This document shows, piece by piece, positions 9,178 to 17,851 of a DNA stretch of 64,000 nt. Location of the stretch: contig NZ_CP022382.1 in assembly GCF_002302565.1 (NCBI RefSeq), positions 1 to 64,000 on the forward strand, written 5' to 3'. Each line of letters begins with the position of its first letter. Positions within the stretch are counted from its first letter, which is position 1. The DNA is from Capnocytophaga canimorsus (lineage in GTDB: Bacteria; Bacteroidota; Bacteroidia; Flavobacteriales; Flavobacteriaceae). The position numbers were made by a program, and so were the translations under genes. A model generated the notes under the pieces. It saw only the letters and a program-made list of their open reading frames with translations. It ran no database searches and was not told the DNA's origin.

Positions 9178-10545
9178 TTACAAATGGCTATCTATTAGTT
9201 TTTTGATTTGTGGGTCAGATGGGCGTGGAGCGTTAACGCGGATAATTTTTCCGTGTTTATCCAACAAGATGAAATATGGAATGGAATGAACTTCAAGCTC
9301 TTGAGCGAAGTTATTTTCCGTAGTCAAATCGGCATAAAGTTGTATGCCAGAGAGTTTGTTTTCAGTCAAATATTTCTTCCAATCTTCATATTTTTGGTCA
9401 ATGGAAATACTTACAAAAACAATGTCTTTATCGTGATATTCTTTTTCTAATGCCTGCAAAGCAGGTATTTCCTTAAGGCAAGGTACACACCAAGTTGCCC
9501 AAAGGTCAATGTAAACCAATTTTCCGCGTAGGCTTTCAAGCGTCGTTTTTCCACCTTTAAAGTTTTCAAAGTTAAAATTAGGTACGTCATTTCCAGGGTA
9601 AAGCTTTTCAAGCGAGGCGTATTTTTGGTTAATTTGTTGTAAAGCTAATGAGTCTGTTATGTTTTCTTTTAAAATTTCCAAAATCATTTGATTGCTTTCT
9701 TTGCTGTTTGAAGCATCCATTTCATAGGCAATGAAAGGTGCGATTTCTTTTTTCAAATCTTTGGTTTTCAGTTTTTTAATCTTATTTAGAAAGTTCAACC
9801 AACGTTTAGGGTAATCTTCTGAAAGTTTGTCAGCTTGTAATTCAAAGAAATTTTTTGTAAATGTATTTATAACCAATCGTTTGTAGGCAGGATATTTCTT
9901 AAAATCCTCTGGATTATCCAAATCTAATGTTGCCAATTCTTGTTCAAAGGCTTCAGGCATTTGTATTTCTTCTTGGGTAAATTCTTTATGCAGTGCAGGG
10001 TAGATTGTTTTTAGCCCTAAAATGTAAAATTTGTTTTCTTTTTCTTCTAATTTTACAAATGATTTTTCAAGTTTTGACGCGTGATCTTCCAGTAATTTAG
10101 CGAGTTTATTTTCAACTTCTTGTATTGATTTGGTAAAATCTTCGGGCTTTTGCGCAAACATTTCTTTGTAGGTAGCTTCATTTTCCGAATTTAATTTCAT
10201 TTTACTTTGTAGGTATTCTGATGCCTTGGCATCTTTCCCGATAAATTCCGTTTTTAGAGGATTTTCTGAAAAATCAGCATTGATAGTTAGGTGATTACCC
10301 TGCGTAAGATAAATGGGAATTATAGCTCCTCCTGCCACAATGGTGTAATGATTGGAAGGAACCGAAAGCGTATCAGAAAAAGTACCATCTTCTTTGATTA
10401 TTAAGTCTTTATCGATGTCTTCTCCAACAATTTTAGCGGGCATTCCGTAGTAACTAGAAAATTTACCATTAATTATGGTTTTTTCATTTTTTTGACAAGC
10501 CAAGAGGCTTATTGCAGATAACAATAGTACTGATATTTTTCTCAT
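9178..10545 (-). CDS. TlpA-family thiol-disulfide oxidoreductase lipoprotein
   Basis: 455 residues. N-terminal lipoprotein signal ending LLAC (Cys 17), then a beta-rich segment like the DUF4369 domain that often precedes thioredoxin domains in Bacteroidota, a helical middle region, and a C-terminal AhpC/TSA-Redoxin domain with the redox motif WATWCVPC and the cis-proline loop SIPYFILLD. It is expected to act in the envelope on disulfides. Residues after the lipidated Cys (QKNEK) partly resemble the lipoprotein export signal described for Capnocytophaga canimorsus, so surface exposure is possible but unproven. Confidence 0.87.
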   Translation of the reverse strand: MRKISVLLLSAISLLACQKNEKTIINGKFSSYYGMPAKIVGEDIDKDLIIKEDGTFSDTLSVPSNHYTIVAGGAIIPIYLTQGNHLTINADFSENPLKTEFIGKDAKASEYLQSKMKLNSENEATYKEMFAQKPEDFTKSIQEVENKLAKLLEDHASKLEKSFVKLEEKENKFYILGLKTIYPALHKEFTQEEIQMPEAFEQELATLDLDNPEDFKKYPAYKRLVINTFTKNFFELQADKLSEDYPKRWLNFLNKIKKLKTKDLKKEIAPFIAYEMDASNSKESNQMILEILKENITDSLALQQINQKYASLEKLYPGNDVPNFNFENFKGGKTTLESLRGKLVYIDLWATWCVPCLKEIPALQALEKEYHDKDIVFVSISIDQKYEDWKKYLTENKLSGIQLYADLTTENNFAQELEVHSIPYFILLDKHGKIIRVNAPRPSDPQIKKLIDSHL

Positions 10546-10756
10546 CTTGATGTAAAAAAAGTTTTAAAATTAAATTTTGGCGAATATACATAAACTTTTT
10601 AGCCTCCGACGTCAATTCAAAGAATAGTTGCTTATTTTTGTTTTATAATACTTATTTTCAGTGATTTATTTTAATTGTTTTTGGAGGAAGTTTTCTTGAA
10701 ATTGAGGTGTTTCCTAAAAGTGATAAAATTCTTAAAAATTTAACAATTCATACAGG

Positions 10757-10786
10757 TTTGTATATGCCGTAATTTGTATATATTTG
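10757..10786 (+). promoter_or_regulatory. Promoter for secDF
   Basis: TTTG 10757-10760, 18 nt spacer, TATATTTG 10779-10786. The TTG at 10784, an apparent upstream start codon, lies inside the -7 box, so translation should begin at the ATG at 10820. Confidence 0.75.
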
Positions 10787-10819
10787 CCGTTTGAAGATAA
10801 AATAGTAATAATTAAAACG

Positions 10820-13765
10820 ATGCAAAACAAAGGACTTATTAAACTGTTTGCGTTATTGTTCGGACTTGTGAGCCTTTATCAGCTTTCATTTACGTTCATA
10901 ACCAACAGGGTAGAGGGTGATGCCGAGGCTTATGCAAAAGCCAAGGTGGCTGATTCGGAAAGTAACTATGTTGATAAACGAAGTAAAATTGAAGCCAAAT
11001 ACTTGGACTCAATGCTTACTAAAGACGTTTATAACATAGGAATTGCCAAATTCACTTACGGTGAAGCCAAAGAAAAAGAATTAAATAAAGGGCTTGACTT
11101 AAAAGGAGGAATTAACGTAATCCTTCAAATTTCGGTAAAAGATATTTTGAAAGGACTTGCTAACAACTCTAAAGACCCTATTTTCAATAAATCATTAGCA
11201 GAAGCCGATGAGCTTTTAAGAAAAACAGACCAAACCTATTTGGATTTGTTCTTTGAAGCCTATGCAAAAAATGGCGGTAAATTAGCCTCTCCTGATGTTT
11301 TCGCTAACAAAACACTAAGCGAAGAAATTAACTTTCAAATGTCGGATAGTGAGGTGCGTCCTATCATCCGTCGTAAGGTAGATGAATCTGTGGTTTCTGC
11401 CTTTGAAGTATTGCGCAAACGTATTGATAAGTTTGGAGTGTCTCAACCTAATATTCAGCGTTTAGGTACATCAGGACGTATTTTGGTGGAATTGCCTGGC
11501 GTAAAAGATGTAACTCGTGTAAAAACACTTCTGCAAAGTACAGCTCAATTGGAGTTTTGGGAAGCTTTCAAAAATGTTGAGGTGTACCCTTACCTTGAAA
11601 CGGTAAATCAGTACTTGAGAAGTACGGTTAAGGCTCAAGAATCAAAACAGCCTGAACAAACCAGTGCTATTGATTCTCTTTTGGCGGATGTTAAACAAGA
11701 TTCTTTAAAAGCCACAGAGGTAAATCCGTTATTTGATTTGGTGAAGTCAGGAGGCTTTGAGGGGGGACCTGTTTTGTTTGGGGTTTCTCTCAAAGATACA
11801 GCAACGGTAAACGGTTATTTAAAATCGGCAGAAGCTAAACGTTTGTTGCCAGCTCATTTACAGTTTGCTAAGTTTGTTTGGGGAAAACCAGCTAAAAAGA
11901 CCGATATTATTGAGCTTTACGCTTTGCGTGGTAATCGTGATAACATCGCACCACTTACTGGAGGAGTAATTACGGATGCGCGTCAAACCACTGATGTTCA
12001 CAACAAACCAGCAGTTTCTATGCAAATGGATGGAAAAGGAGCTAAAATTTGGGAAAATATGACCGATAAGGCTTTCAAAGAACAAGGGCAAATTGCCATC
12101 ACTTTGGATGATATTGTATATTCGGCTCCTGGGGTAACCAATGGTGCTATTTCTGGTGGGCGCTCCGAAATTACTGGAACCTTTGAACTCAATGAAGCAA
12201 TTGATTTAGCTAATGTATTGAGAGCTGGTAAATTACCTGCAAGTGCCGATATTGTACAATCTGAGGTAGTTGGACCTTCATTGGGGCAAGAGGCTATTGA
12301 TAGTGGTTTTATGTCGTTTTTCATTGCTGCCATTGTAATTTTCGTTTGGATGATCGTCTTCTACGGAAGAGCTGGATTGTATGCTAATATTGCCTTATTG
12401 TTCAACGTATTACTCATATTCGGAGTTTTAACCAGCATTGGTGCAGTACTTACCCTACCTGGTATTGCAGGTATTGTACTTACCATTGGTATGGCTATTG
12501 ATGCCAACGTGTTGATATTTGAAAGAGCTAAAGAAGAGTTGGCTAAAGGAAAAGGGGTTGCTCAAGCGGTGGCAGATGGTTTTAGCAATGCACTTTCTTC
12601 CATTTTAGATGCGAACATCACTACAGGTTTAACAGCTATCATATTGTTGGTGTTTGGTAGCGGACCTATTCAAGGATTTGCCACTACTTTACTCATTGGT
12701 ATAGTAACTTCTTTGTTTACGGCCATATTTATCACACGTTTACTGATAGACTACAGCGTTAACAAAAAGCATAATTTAACATTCTCTACATCTGTAACCA
12801 AGAATTTCTTGAAAGGAGTAGATTTTGATTTCTTAGCAAAACGCAAGGTAGCTTACATCGCCTCTGGATTGGTTATTTTGGTAAGTATCATTTCTTTGTT
12901 TACTGTTGGATTAAACCAGGGTATAGACTTTGTGGGGGGTAGAACTTATCAAATCCGTTTTGAACACGAGGTAAAACCTGAGCAAATAGCTAAAGATTTA
13001 CAGCCTTTTATAGGTAATTCGGAAGTGAAAACTTTTGGTGCTACCAATCAGATTAAAATTTCTACTAAATATAAAGTAGAAGAAGAAAGCACCGAAGTAG
13101 ATAATGAAATACAGGGGTTGTTATTTCAAGGATTACAAAAAAACTTACCTGACGGATTTACTTATGAAGAATTTATAGGTTCAAGTTCTGATTCAAAATT
13201 AGGAATATTGCAATCTATGAAAGTTGGACCGACCATCGCTGAGGATATTAAAAGTAGTGCATTTTGGTCAATCATCGGTTCTTTGATTGTAATTTCACTT
13301 TATATTTTGTTCAGATTTAGAAGATGGCAATTCTCTTTAGGAGCTGTGATAGCCTCTGCACACGATGTGGTGTTAGTATTGGGGATATTCTCGCTAACCT
13401 ATAGTTTTATGCCTTTTAATATGGAAATAGATCAAGCTTTCATTGCTGCGATACTTACCGTTATAGGTTATTCTTTGAACGACACGGTAATTATTTTCGA
13501 CCGAATTCGTGAAATGATGCAAGATAGTAGTTGGACAAAAGAGCGTATCAATACAGCACTAAACAGCACTTTGGTACGTACCTTGAATACCTCAATGACT
13601 ACTTTGGCGGTGTTGCTTACTATTTTCTTCTTTGGTGGTGAATCGCTCAGAGGGTTTATGTTTGCTATGATTGTAGGGGTGGTTGTAGGTACTTATTCTT
13701 CTATTTTTATAGCTACTCCTTTAATGTATGATACATTGGATAAAAAGCTATTTAAAAAACAATAG
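10820..13765 (+). CDS. secDF: Fused protein translocase subunits SecD and SecF
   Basis: 981 residues. SecD and SecF are joined in one chain, as usual in Flavobacteria; they use the proton motive force to assist export through SecYEG. The SecD half has the P1 motif GLDLKGGINV and the membrane segment GMAIDANVLIFERAKEE; the SecF half has GLNQGIDFVGG and IGYSLNDTVIIFDRIRE. About 12 membrane segments in two sets of six, each with a large periplasmic loop. The frame is open upstream to 10784, but that start lies in the promoter, so the ATG at 10820 is chosen. A strong terminator follows. yajC, encoding an accessory subunit of the same complex, is separate at 21710. Confidence 0.96.
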   Translation: MQNKGLIKLFALLFGLVSLYQLSFTFITNRVEGDAEAYAKAKVADSESNYVDKRSKIEAKYLDSMLTKDVYNIGIAKFTYGEAKEKELNKGLDLKGGINVILQISVKDILKGLANNSKDPIFNKSLAEADELLRKTDQTYLDLFFEAYAKNGGKLASPDVFANKTLSEEINFQMSDSEVRPIIRRKVDESVVSAFEVLRKRIDKFGVSQPNIQRLGTSGRILVELPGVKDVTRVKTLLQSTAQLEFWEAFKNVEVYPYLETVNQYLRSTVKAQESKQPEQTSAIDSLLADVKQDSLKATEVNPLFDLVKSGGFEGGPVLFGVSLKDTATVNGYLKSAEAKRLLPAHLQFAKFVWGKPAKKTDIIELYALRGNRDNIAPLTGGVITDARQTTDVHNKPAVSMQMDGKGAKIWENMTDKAFKEQGQIAITLDDIVYSAPGVTNGAISGGRSEITGTFELNEAIDLANVLRAGKLPASADIVQSEVVGPSLGQEAIDSGFMSFFIAAIVIFVWMIVFYGRAGLYANIALLFNVLLIFGVLTSIGAVLTLPGIAGIVLTIGMAIDANVLIFERAKEELAKGKGVAQAVADGFSNALSSILDANITTGLTAIILLVFGSGPIQGFATTLLIGIVTSLFTAIFITRLLIDYSVNKKHNLTFSTSVTKNFLKGVDFDFLAKRKVAYIASGLVILVSIISLFTVGLNQGIDFVGGRTYQIRFEHEVKPEQIAKDLQPFIGNSEVKTFGATNQIKISTKYKVEEESTEVDNEIQGLLFQGLQKNLPDGFTYEEFIGSSSDSKLGILQSMKVGPTIAEDIKSSAFWSIIGSLIVISLYILFRFRRWQFSLGAVIASAHDVVLVLGIFSLTYSFMPFNMEIDQAFIAAILTVIGYSLNDTVIIFDRIREMMQDSSWTKERINTALNSTLVRTLNTSMTTLAVLLTIFFFGGESLRGFMFAMIVGVVVGTYSSIFIATPLMYDTLDKKLFKKQ

Positions 13766-13786
13766 TTTAAAATTATCAGATATGAT

Positions 13787-13818
13787 AAAAAACGGCTGAA
13801 ATTTTCAGCCGTTTTTTT
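13787..13818 (+). terminator. Terminator of secDF
   Basis: Perfect inverted repeat with core ACGGCTGAAA/TTTCAGCCGT, flanked by A-run and a seven-T run; begins 21 nt after the stop codon. Confidence 0.9.
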
Positions 13819-13913
13819 ATTGGTTAATCAAAATAGGAGCTCTAAAATATCTTTTGTACAATCGAAATATTATTCGTAGGTTTGTGAGGTTATCAATCTA
13901 AAAATAGTAAATA

Positions 13914-15320
13914 ATGAAAACATATGATGTTGTAGTGATAGGTTCAGGTCCTGGTGGTTACGTAGCGGCTATTCGTGCTGCTCAATTGGGGTTTAAAACC
14001 GCAATCATTGAGAAGTACGCTACTTTGGGCGGAACGTGCCTTAACGTGGGATGTATCCCTTCCAAAGCCTTGTTAGATTCATCGCATCACTACGAAGATG
14101 CTCTTAAACATTTTGAAAGTCACGGCATTGAAATCTCTGGAGAAATCAAAATGAATCTGGAGAAAATGATTGCCCGAAAGCAATCGGTAGTAGAACAAAC
14201 TTCCGCTGGGGTTAAGTTTTTGATGGATAAAAACAAAATAGATGTTTATCAAGGATTAGGTAGTTTTGCTGATACCACGCACGTAAAGATAACTATGAAC
14301 GATGGTTCATCACAGCAAATAGAAGCTAAAAAAATTATCATTGCTACGGGTTCAAAACCAGCGTCGTTACCTTTTATTACTGTTGATAAAGAACGAATCA
14401 TTACTTCTACAGAAGCTCTTAAAATGAACGAAGTCCCTAAACATTTGATTGTTATTGGAGGAGGGGTTATCGGTTTGGAATTGGGACAAGTTTATCGCCG
14501 TTTAGGTGCTGAGGTTTCTGTTGTAGAATATATGGAGGGTATTTTGCCTACTATGGATACATCTTTAGGAAAAGAACTGACAAAAATACTTAAAAAACAA
14601 GGATTTAAGTTTTATACGAGCCACAAAGTAAAAGAAGTATCTCGTAAAGGAGAAAAAGTAATAGTTAAAGCTGATAATAAGAAAGGGGAGGAAATTGCTT
14701 TGGAAGGTGACTACGTATTGGTTGCTGTGGGCAGACGTCCTTACACCGAAGGGTTGAATTTGCAAGCCGCTGGAGTGAAAACTGATGAACGAGGCAGAGT
14801 CGTTGTCAATGACCATTTACAAACCAATGTACCTAATATTTATGCCATAGGCGATGTTGTTCGTGGGGCAATGTTAGCTCATAAGGCTGAGGAAGAAGGC
14901 GTTTTAGTTGCCGAATATTTAGCGGGTCAGAAACCTCATATGGATTACAATTTGATTCCTGGGGTAGTATATACTTGGCCAGAGGTAGCCTCGGTAGGAA
15001 AAACCGAAGAGCAACTGAAAACCGAAGGAATTCGCTATAAAACAGGACAATTCCCAATGCGAGCTTTAGGACGTGCACGTGCAAGTATGGATACTGATGG
15101 TTTTGTTAAAGTTTTAGCAGACCCCACAACTGATGAAATACTAGGTGTTCATATAATAGGAGCACGTGCTGCCGATATGATTGCCGAAGCTGTTACTGCA
15201 ATGGAATTTAAAGCCAGTGCTGAAGATATTGCACGTATCAGCCACGCTCACCCAACTTTTACCGAAGCCATTAAAGAAGCAGCTTTAGCTGCGACTGACA
15301 ATAGAGCCATTCACGTGTAA
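13914..15320 (+). CDS. lpdA: Dihydrolipoyl dehydrogenase (E3)
   Basis: 468 residues, full length for the FAD-dependent E3 component of 2-oxo acid dehydrogenase complexes and the glycine cleavage system; it reoxidises dihydrolipoamide with NAD+. Visible: FAD-binding GSGPGGYVAAIRAAQLG near residue 10, redox-active disulfide GGTCLNVGCIPSKALL, NAD-binding GGGVIGLELGQVYRRLG, FAD motif IYAIGDVV, and the C-terminal catalytic HAHPTFTE with His-Glu dyad. No E1/E2 genes adjoin, so it probably serves several complexes. Followed by a terminator. Confidence 0.96.
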   Translation: MKTYDVVVIGSGPGGYVAAIRAAQLGFKTAIIEKYATLGGTCLNVGCIPSKALLDSSHHYEDALKHFESHGIEISGEIKMNLEKMIARKQSVVEQTSAGVKFLMDKNKIDVYQGLGSFADTTHVKITMNDGSSQQIEAKKIIIATGSKPASLPFITVDKERIITSTEALKMNEVPKHLIVIGGGVIGLELGQVYRRLGAEVSVVEYMEGILPTMDTSLGKELTKILKKQGFKFYTSHKVKEVSRKGEKVIVKADNKKGEEIALEGDYVLVAVGRRPYTEGLNLQAAGVKTDERGRVVVNDHLQTNVPNIYAIGDVVRGAMLAHKAEEEGVLVAEYLAGQKPHMDYNLIPGVVYTWPEVASVGKTEEQLKTEGIRYKTGQFPMRALGRARASMDTDGFVKVLADPTTDEILGVHIIGARAADMIAEAVTAMEFKASAEDIARISHAHPTFTEAIKEAALAATDNRAIHV

Positions 15321-15344
15321 TTTTGCAATCTTTTTATATTAAAG

Positions 15345-15383
15345 ACAGGGAAACAAGCTTAAGTTTTGTTTTCCTGTTTTTTT
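15345..15383 (+). terminator. Terminator of lpdA
   Basis: Twelve-base stem (15345-15356 with 15366-15377, one G-T pair) closed by a nine-base loop and followed by a run of seven T. Confidence 0.85.
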
Positions 15384-15464
15384 ATAGTTTGATTTGCCTC
15401 CTATAAAAATAGATAGTTAAGTGTTTGATTACTAATTATTTTTTTGTATTTTATACTACAAAGC

Positions 15465-15513
15465 TCATTTAATCTTTTTAATCTTTCAATCATTTAATCT
15501 TTGAATCAACTAA
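15465..15513 (+). repeat. Degenerate TTAATCTTT-type short repeats
   Basis: Four imperfect copies of an 8-10 nt ATTTAATCTTT-like unit in a row, upstream of the phase-variable candidate. Low-complexity DNA; no function evident. Confidence 0.5.
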
Positions 15514-15532
15514 AAATTTTAACATCTTAAAG

Positions 15533-15563
15533 TTTGTTAATGCTATAAGAGTTTTTATATTTG
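15533..15563 (+). promoter_or_regulatory. Promoter P1 upstream of repeat-bearing gene
   Basis: TTTG 15533-15536, 19 nt spacer, TATATTTG 15556-15563. It would start transcription shortly before the ATG at 15585. The upstream TTG at 15561 is part of the -7 box and is unlikely to be the start codon. Confidence 0.65.
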
Positions 15564-15584
15564 CTCCGGATACCAACTTTTACT

Positions 15585-16859
15585 ATGAAAACTCACATAG
15601 AAAACTTGCATAACTCACTCAATTTGTGTATCTTTGCTTTGCAAAACGCAACGCAACGCAACGCAACGCAACGCAACGCAACGCAACGCAACGCAACGCA
15701 ACGCCTTTCTTACCCCTTAATTAAAAATCTTCTCGCGCACGTATATACTTTTTTAGCATGGAATAGAACTTATTTAAATAAGACACCTGAAGGACAATAT
15801 CTATTAAGGTTGTATCGCTCTACAATGGAAGGATATGGGATTTTTAGCTCTAATTTTTTAAAGGCTAACTATTACGTAGAAAAGGGAATGTTAGAAGAAA
15901 GTAAAAATGAAATTTTCAATCATTTTTTCAGAAGAGGGAATCAAGGCATTTATGATTGTCTGTTATCAGATATGAATTATTGTGAAGATAATTTATATAG
16001 TAGTTTTAAACAATTGTTGATGGAACAATCTTTTATAGATGTTAGTGTAAATCCTGCTTCGGACTGGAAATTTTCAGATAAAGAAGATGAGATAGTAGTA
16101 ACCATTAACAATCGTTCTGATATAAAATTAGAAAATGTTCGCTTGTTTCTTTGTTTGCATTATACAGATATGTATAAGGATGAATACGACGTAATAAAAA
16201 CATCAGCTAAAAATATAATAAATCCTCACGAAAAGATAGAGTTAGCTCCTATAAAATTAGAATATAATGGTAAAAAATATAATGATATTACACGTGTGAG
16301 AGTTATTGCTATGACAGATGATAAAATTTGTTGGGTAGACGATGCTGAATATAAACAAAATCACGCTCTGAATATTTCCAATAATTTACAATATGCAAAA
16401 AACAAAATTGTAAATGAAAAAAGAGAAGCCTTTTTAAAAGATTTTTCTTTAACAGCAGATAAATTAAAAACAATACTAGAAGAAACTATTGGAATACAAG
16501 GAGGAGAGAAAAAGTCGGATTCTTCCGTTAGTTGGTACTCTTGGAATGGAGTAAAAGAAGTGGGGTCTTCTATTTCAAGTTTGTGGAGAGAATCTGATGA
16601 AAAATTGAAAATAGAGCTTCCTCGAATATTAACATTAATAGATCCTGTTTTTTCTATTTATGAATTACAAGATAAGGATAGAGGCATACTACCTAAAGAA
16701 AGCTATTTAGCCGGTTCAAATATTCGATTGAAGTTTGACTATGAGCCTAAAGAAGGAGAAATTATTCCTCTATACATTTATAGTGACTTTGTTAATTTTA
16801 AAATAAACCTTGCCTTTAAAGAGAATAATCCAATTATAAAGAATATAGAAGTACTGTAA
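15585..16859 (+). CDS. Unknown protein, putatively phase-variable through AACGC repeats
   Basis: About 424 residues from the ATG at 15585. Residues 21-40 are four NATQR units, encoded by twelve AACGC repeats; the frame is open through them only because 60 nt is a multiple of three. After the repeat comes a helical stretch and then beta-rich regions (about residues 145-260 resemble a CARDB-like fold: VVTINNRSDIKLENVRLFL; a second beta region is at the C-terminus). No signal peptide, no membrane segment and no known family recognised. Codon use is more AT-rich than in neighbouring housekeeping genes, which suggests accessory origin. An alternative is initiation after the repeat, for example at the in-frame ATG at 15825. 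Convergent with the SprF-like gene, sharing a terminator. Confidence 0.6.
   Translation: MKTHIENLHNSLNLCIFALQNATQRNATQRNATQRNATQRLSYPLIKNLLAHVYTFLAWNRTYLNKTPEGQYLLRLYRSTMEGYGIFSSNFLKANYYVEKGMLEESKNEIFNHFFRRGNQGIYDCLLSDMNYCEDNLYSSFKQLLMEQSFIDVSVNPASDWKFSDKEDEIVVTINNRSDIKLENVRLFLCLHYTDMYKDEYDVIKTSAKNIINPHEKIELAPIKLEYNGKKYNDITRVRVIAMTDDKICWVDDAEYKQNHALNISNNLQYAKNKIVNEKREAFLKDFSLTADKLKTILEETIGIQGGEKKSDSSVSWYSWNGVKEVGSSISSLWRESDEKLKIELPRILTLIDPVFSIYELQDKDRGILPKESYLAGSNIRLKFDYEPKEGEIIPLYIYSDFVNFKINLAFKENNPIIKNIEVL
15606..15636 (+). promoter_or_regulatory. Possible promoter P2 immediately before the AACGC repeat
   Basis: TTG 15606-15608, 20 nt spacer, TATCTTTG 15629-15636. Transcription would begin near 15643, at the edge of the repeat (15645). 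This offers a second model in which the repeats form the very 5' end of the mRNA rather than coding sequence. Confidence 0.5.
15645..15704 (+). repeat. Pentanucleotide microsatellite (AACGC)x12
   Basis: Twelve perfect tandem copies of AACGC. With twelve units the frame from 15585 to 16859 is intact. Loss or gain of one unit puts ribosomes into a frame that stops at TAA 15718-15720 or TAA 15722-15724, just past the repeat. Such arrays change length by slipped-strand mispairing. Confidence 0.97.
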
Positions 16860-16869
16860 TTTAAAAATA

Positions 16870-16899
16870 AAAACCGAAAGCATTTCGCTTTCGGTTTTT
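16870..16899. terminator. Bidirectional terminator
   Basis: Perfect 12-base stem with core ACCGAAAGC/GCTTTCGGT and a five-base loop, A-run on one side and T-run on the other; sits between two convergent genes. Confidence 0.9.
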
Positions 16900-16931
16900 A
16901 TTTTGCAGTATATAAGCTAAAACAACCTGCA

Positions 16932-17822
16932 TTACCAACGGAATTGTACCAAAAACTCGTGTGAATTACGAGCATAAGTATTCAGGTGGGTATCTAATGG
17001 ATATTCGTACCCATAGCCCAAGCTCACGGACAGCTGCGGAATTTCAAAAAGCAGGTGTGCACTGAGTGCTTTATCGGTACGATAGGTTATCCCCAATTGA
17101 TTTTTCTTCAGATAAATGCCCCACAGTGTAAAATGGTAAGATGAGGTAAAGCCCTTGGTAAATCGGGAGAGCATTATAGGTTTCAAAGCAAAATCGGTAT
17201 TGAGTTGCCAAAGATATCCTGCGTGAAGGTAGGTTTGTAGGCGTTGGGCTACCGAGGTCATTACGCCGTCTTCGAGCTTTGAGGAATCGGAAGCCAACAA
17301 ATTAGGCAAGGCAAAACCTACTTCAATACGATTATTTTTATATACGACTCCCACCCCAATATTGGGCTGAAACTTTCCAGAAATGGTTTGCAGATAGGGG
17401 TCGTACCTAAAATCGTCATATACTTTGGCACGATGGGCATCGAAATTGAAAAAATCGCCTCCTGCTTTTAATCCTAAATGCACATCGGAAGTTTCATCAA
17501 TGGGCAAACGGTACGAAAAATCAGCATAGAGCCCTGCTTGTTTGAGTAAAAATATTTTATCGTTTACCAATGATAGTCCTACTCCCATTCTATCGTTGAT
17601 ACGATGCGTGGTTAAAAAAGTATGAGTTTGAGGGGCATCTTGCACTCCGCGCCATTGGTTACGAATCGCTACCGAAATTGTATGAGCCGATTCTAACCCT
17701 ACCATTGCCGGATTAAATACATTCAAATTTTGTTCATAAAATATAGGAGTTACCTCTTGTGCTTGTACTTGTCCAAGCCCTAAAAACGATATAATGCCTA
17801 TTGCGTAAAATATCTTTTTCAT
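16932..17822 (-). CDS. PorP/SprF family type IX secretion membrane protein
   Basis: 296 residues, with a signal peptide ending QVQAQ and a beta-barrel-like remainder. The start EVTPIFYEQNLNVFNPAMVG and the segment RNQWRGVQDAPQTHTF are the family hallmarks (family consensus contains FNPAxxG and RxQWxG). In Flavobacterium johnsoniae, SprF-like proteins are dedicated partners needed to export proteins with type B C-terminal domains. It lies 29 nt downstream of exactly such a protein, the protease at 17852-20437, strongly suggesting a secretion pair. The frame extends to 17873, but the signal peptide begins at the ATG at 17822. Confidence 0.88.
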   Translation of the reverse strand: MKKIFYAIGIISFLGLGQVQAQEVTPIFYEQNLNVFNPAMVGLESAHTISVAIRNQWRGVQDAPQTHTFLTTHRINDRMGVGLSLVNDKIFLLKQAGLYADFSYRLPIDETSDVHLGLKAGGDFFNFDAHRAKVYDDFRYDPYLQTISGKFQPNIGVGVVYKNNRIEVGFALPNLLASDSSKLEDGVMTSVAQRLQTYLHAGYLWQLNTDFALKPIMLSRFTKGFTSSYHFTLWGIYLKKNQLGITYRTDKALSAHLLFEIPQLSVSLGYGYEYPLDTHLNTYARNSHEFLVQFRW

Positions 17823-17851
17823 AAATTGGTTTTTACTTACAAAAATCATTC

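Noticed and set aside
16870..16899. Inverted repeat considered as the end of a mobile element
   Set aside because: It has the structure and position of a bidirectional terminator between convergent genes, with A-run and T-run flanks and no transposase.
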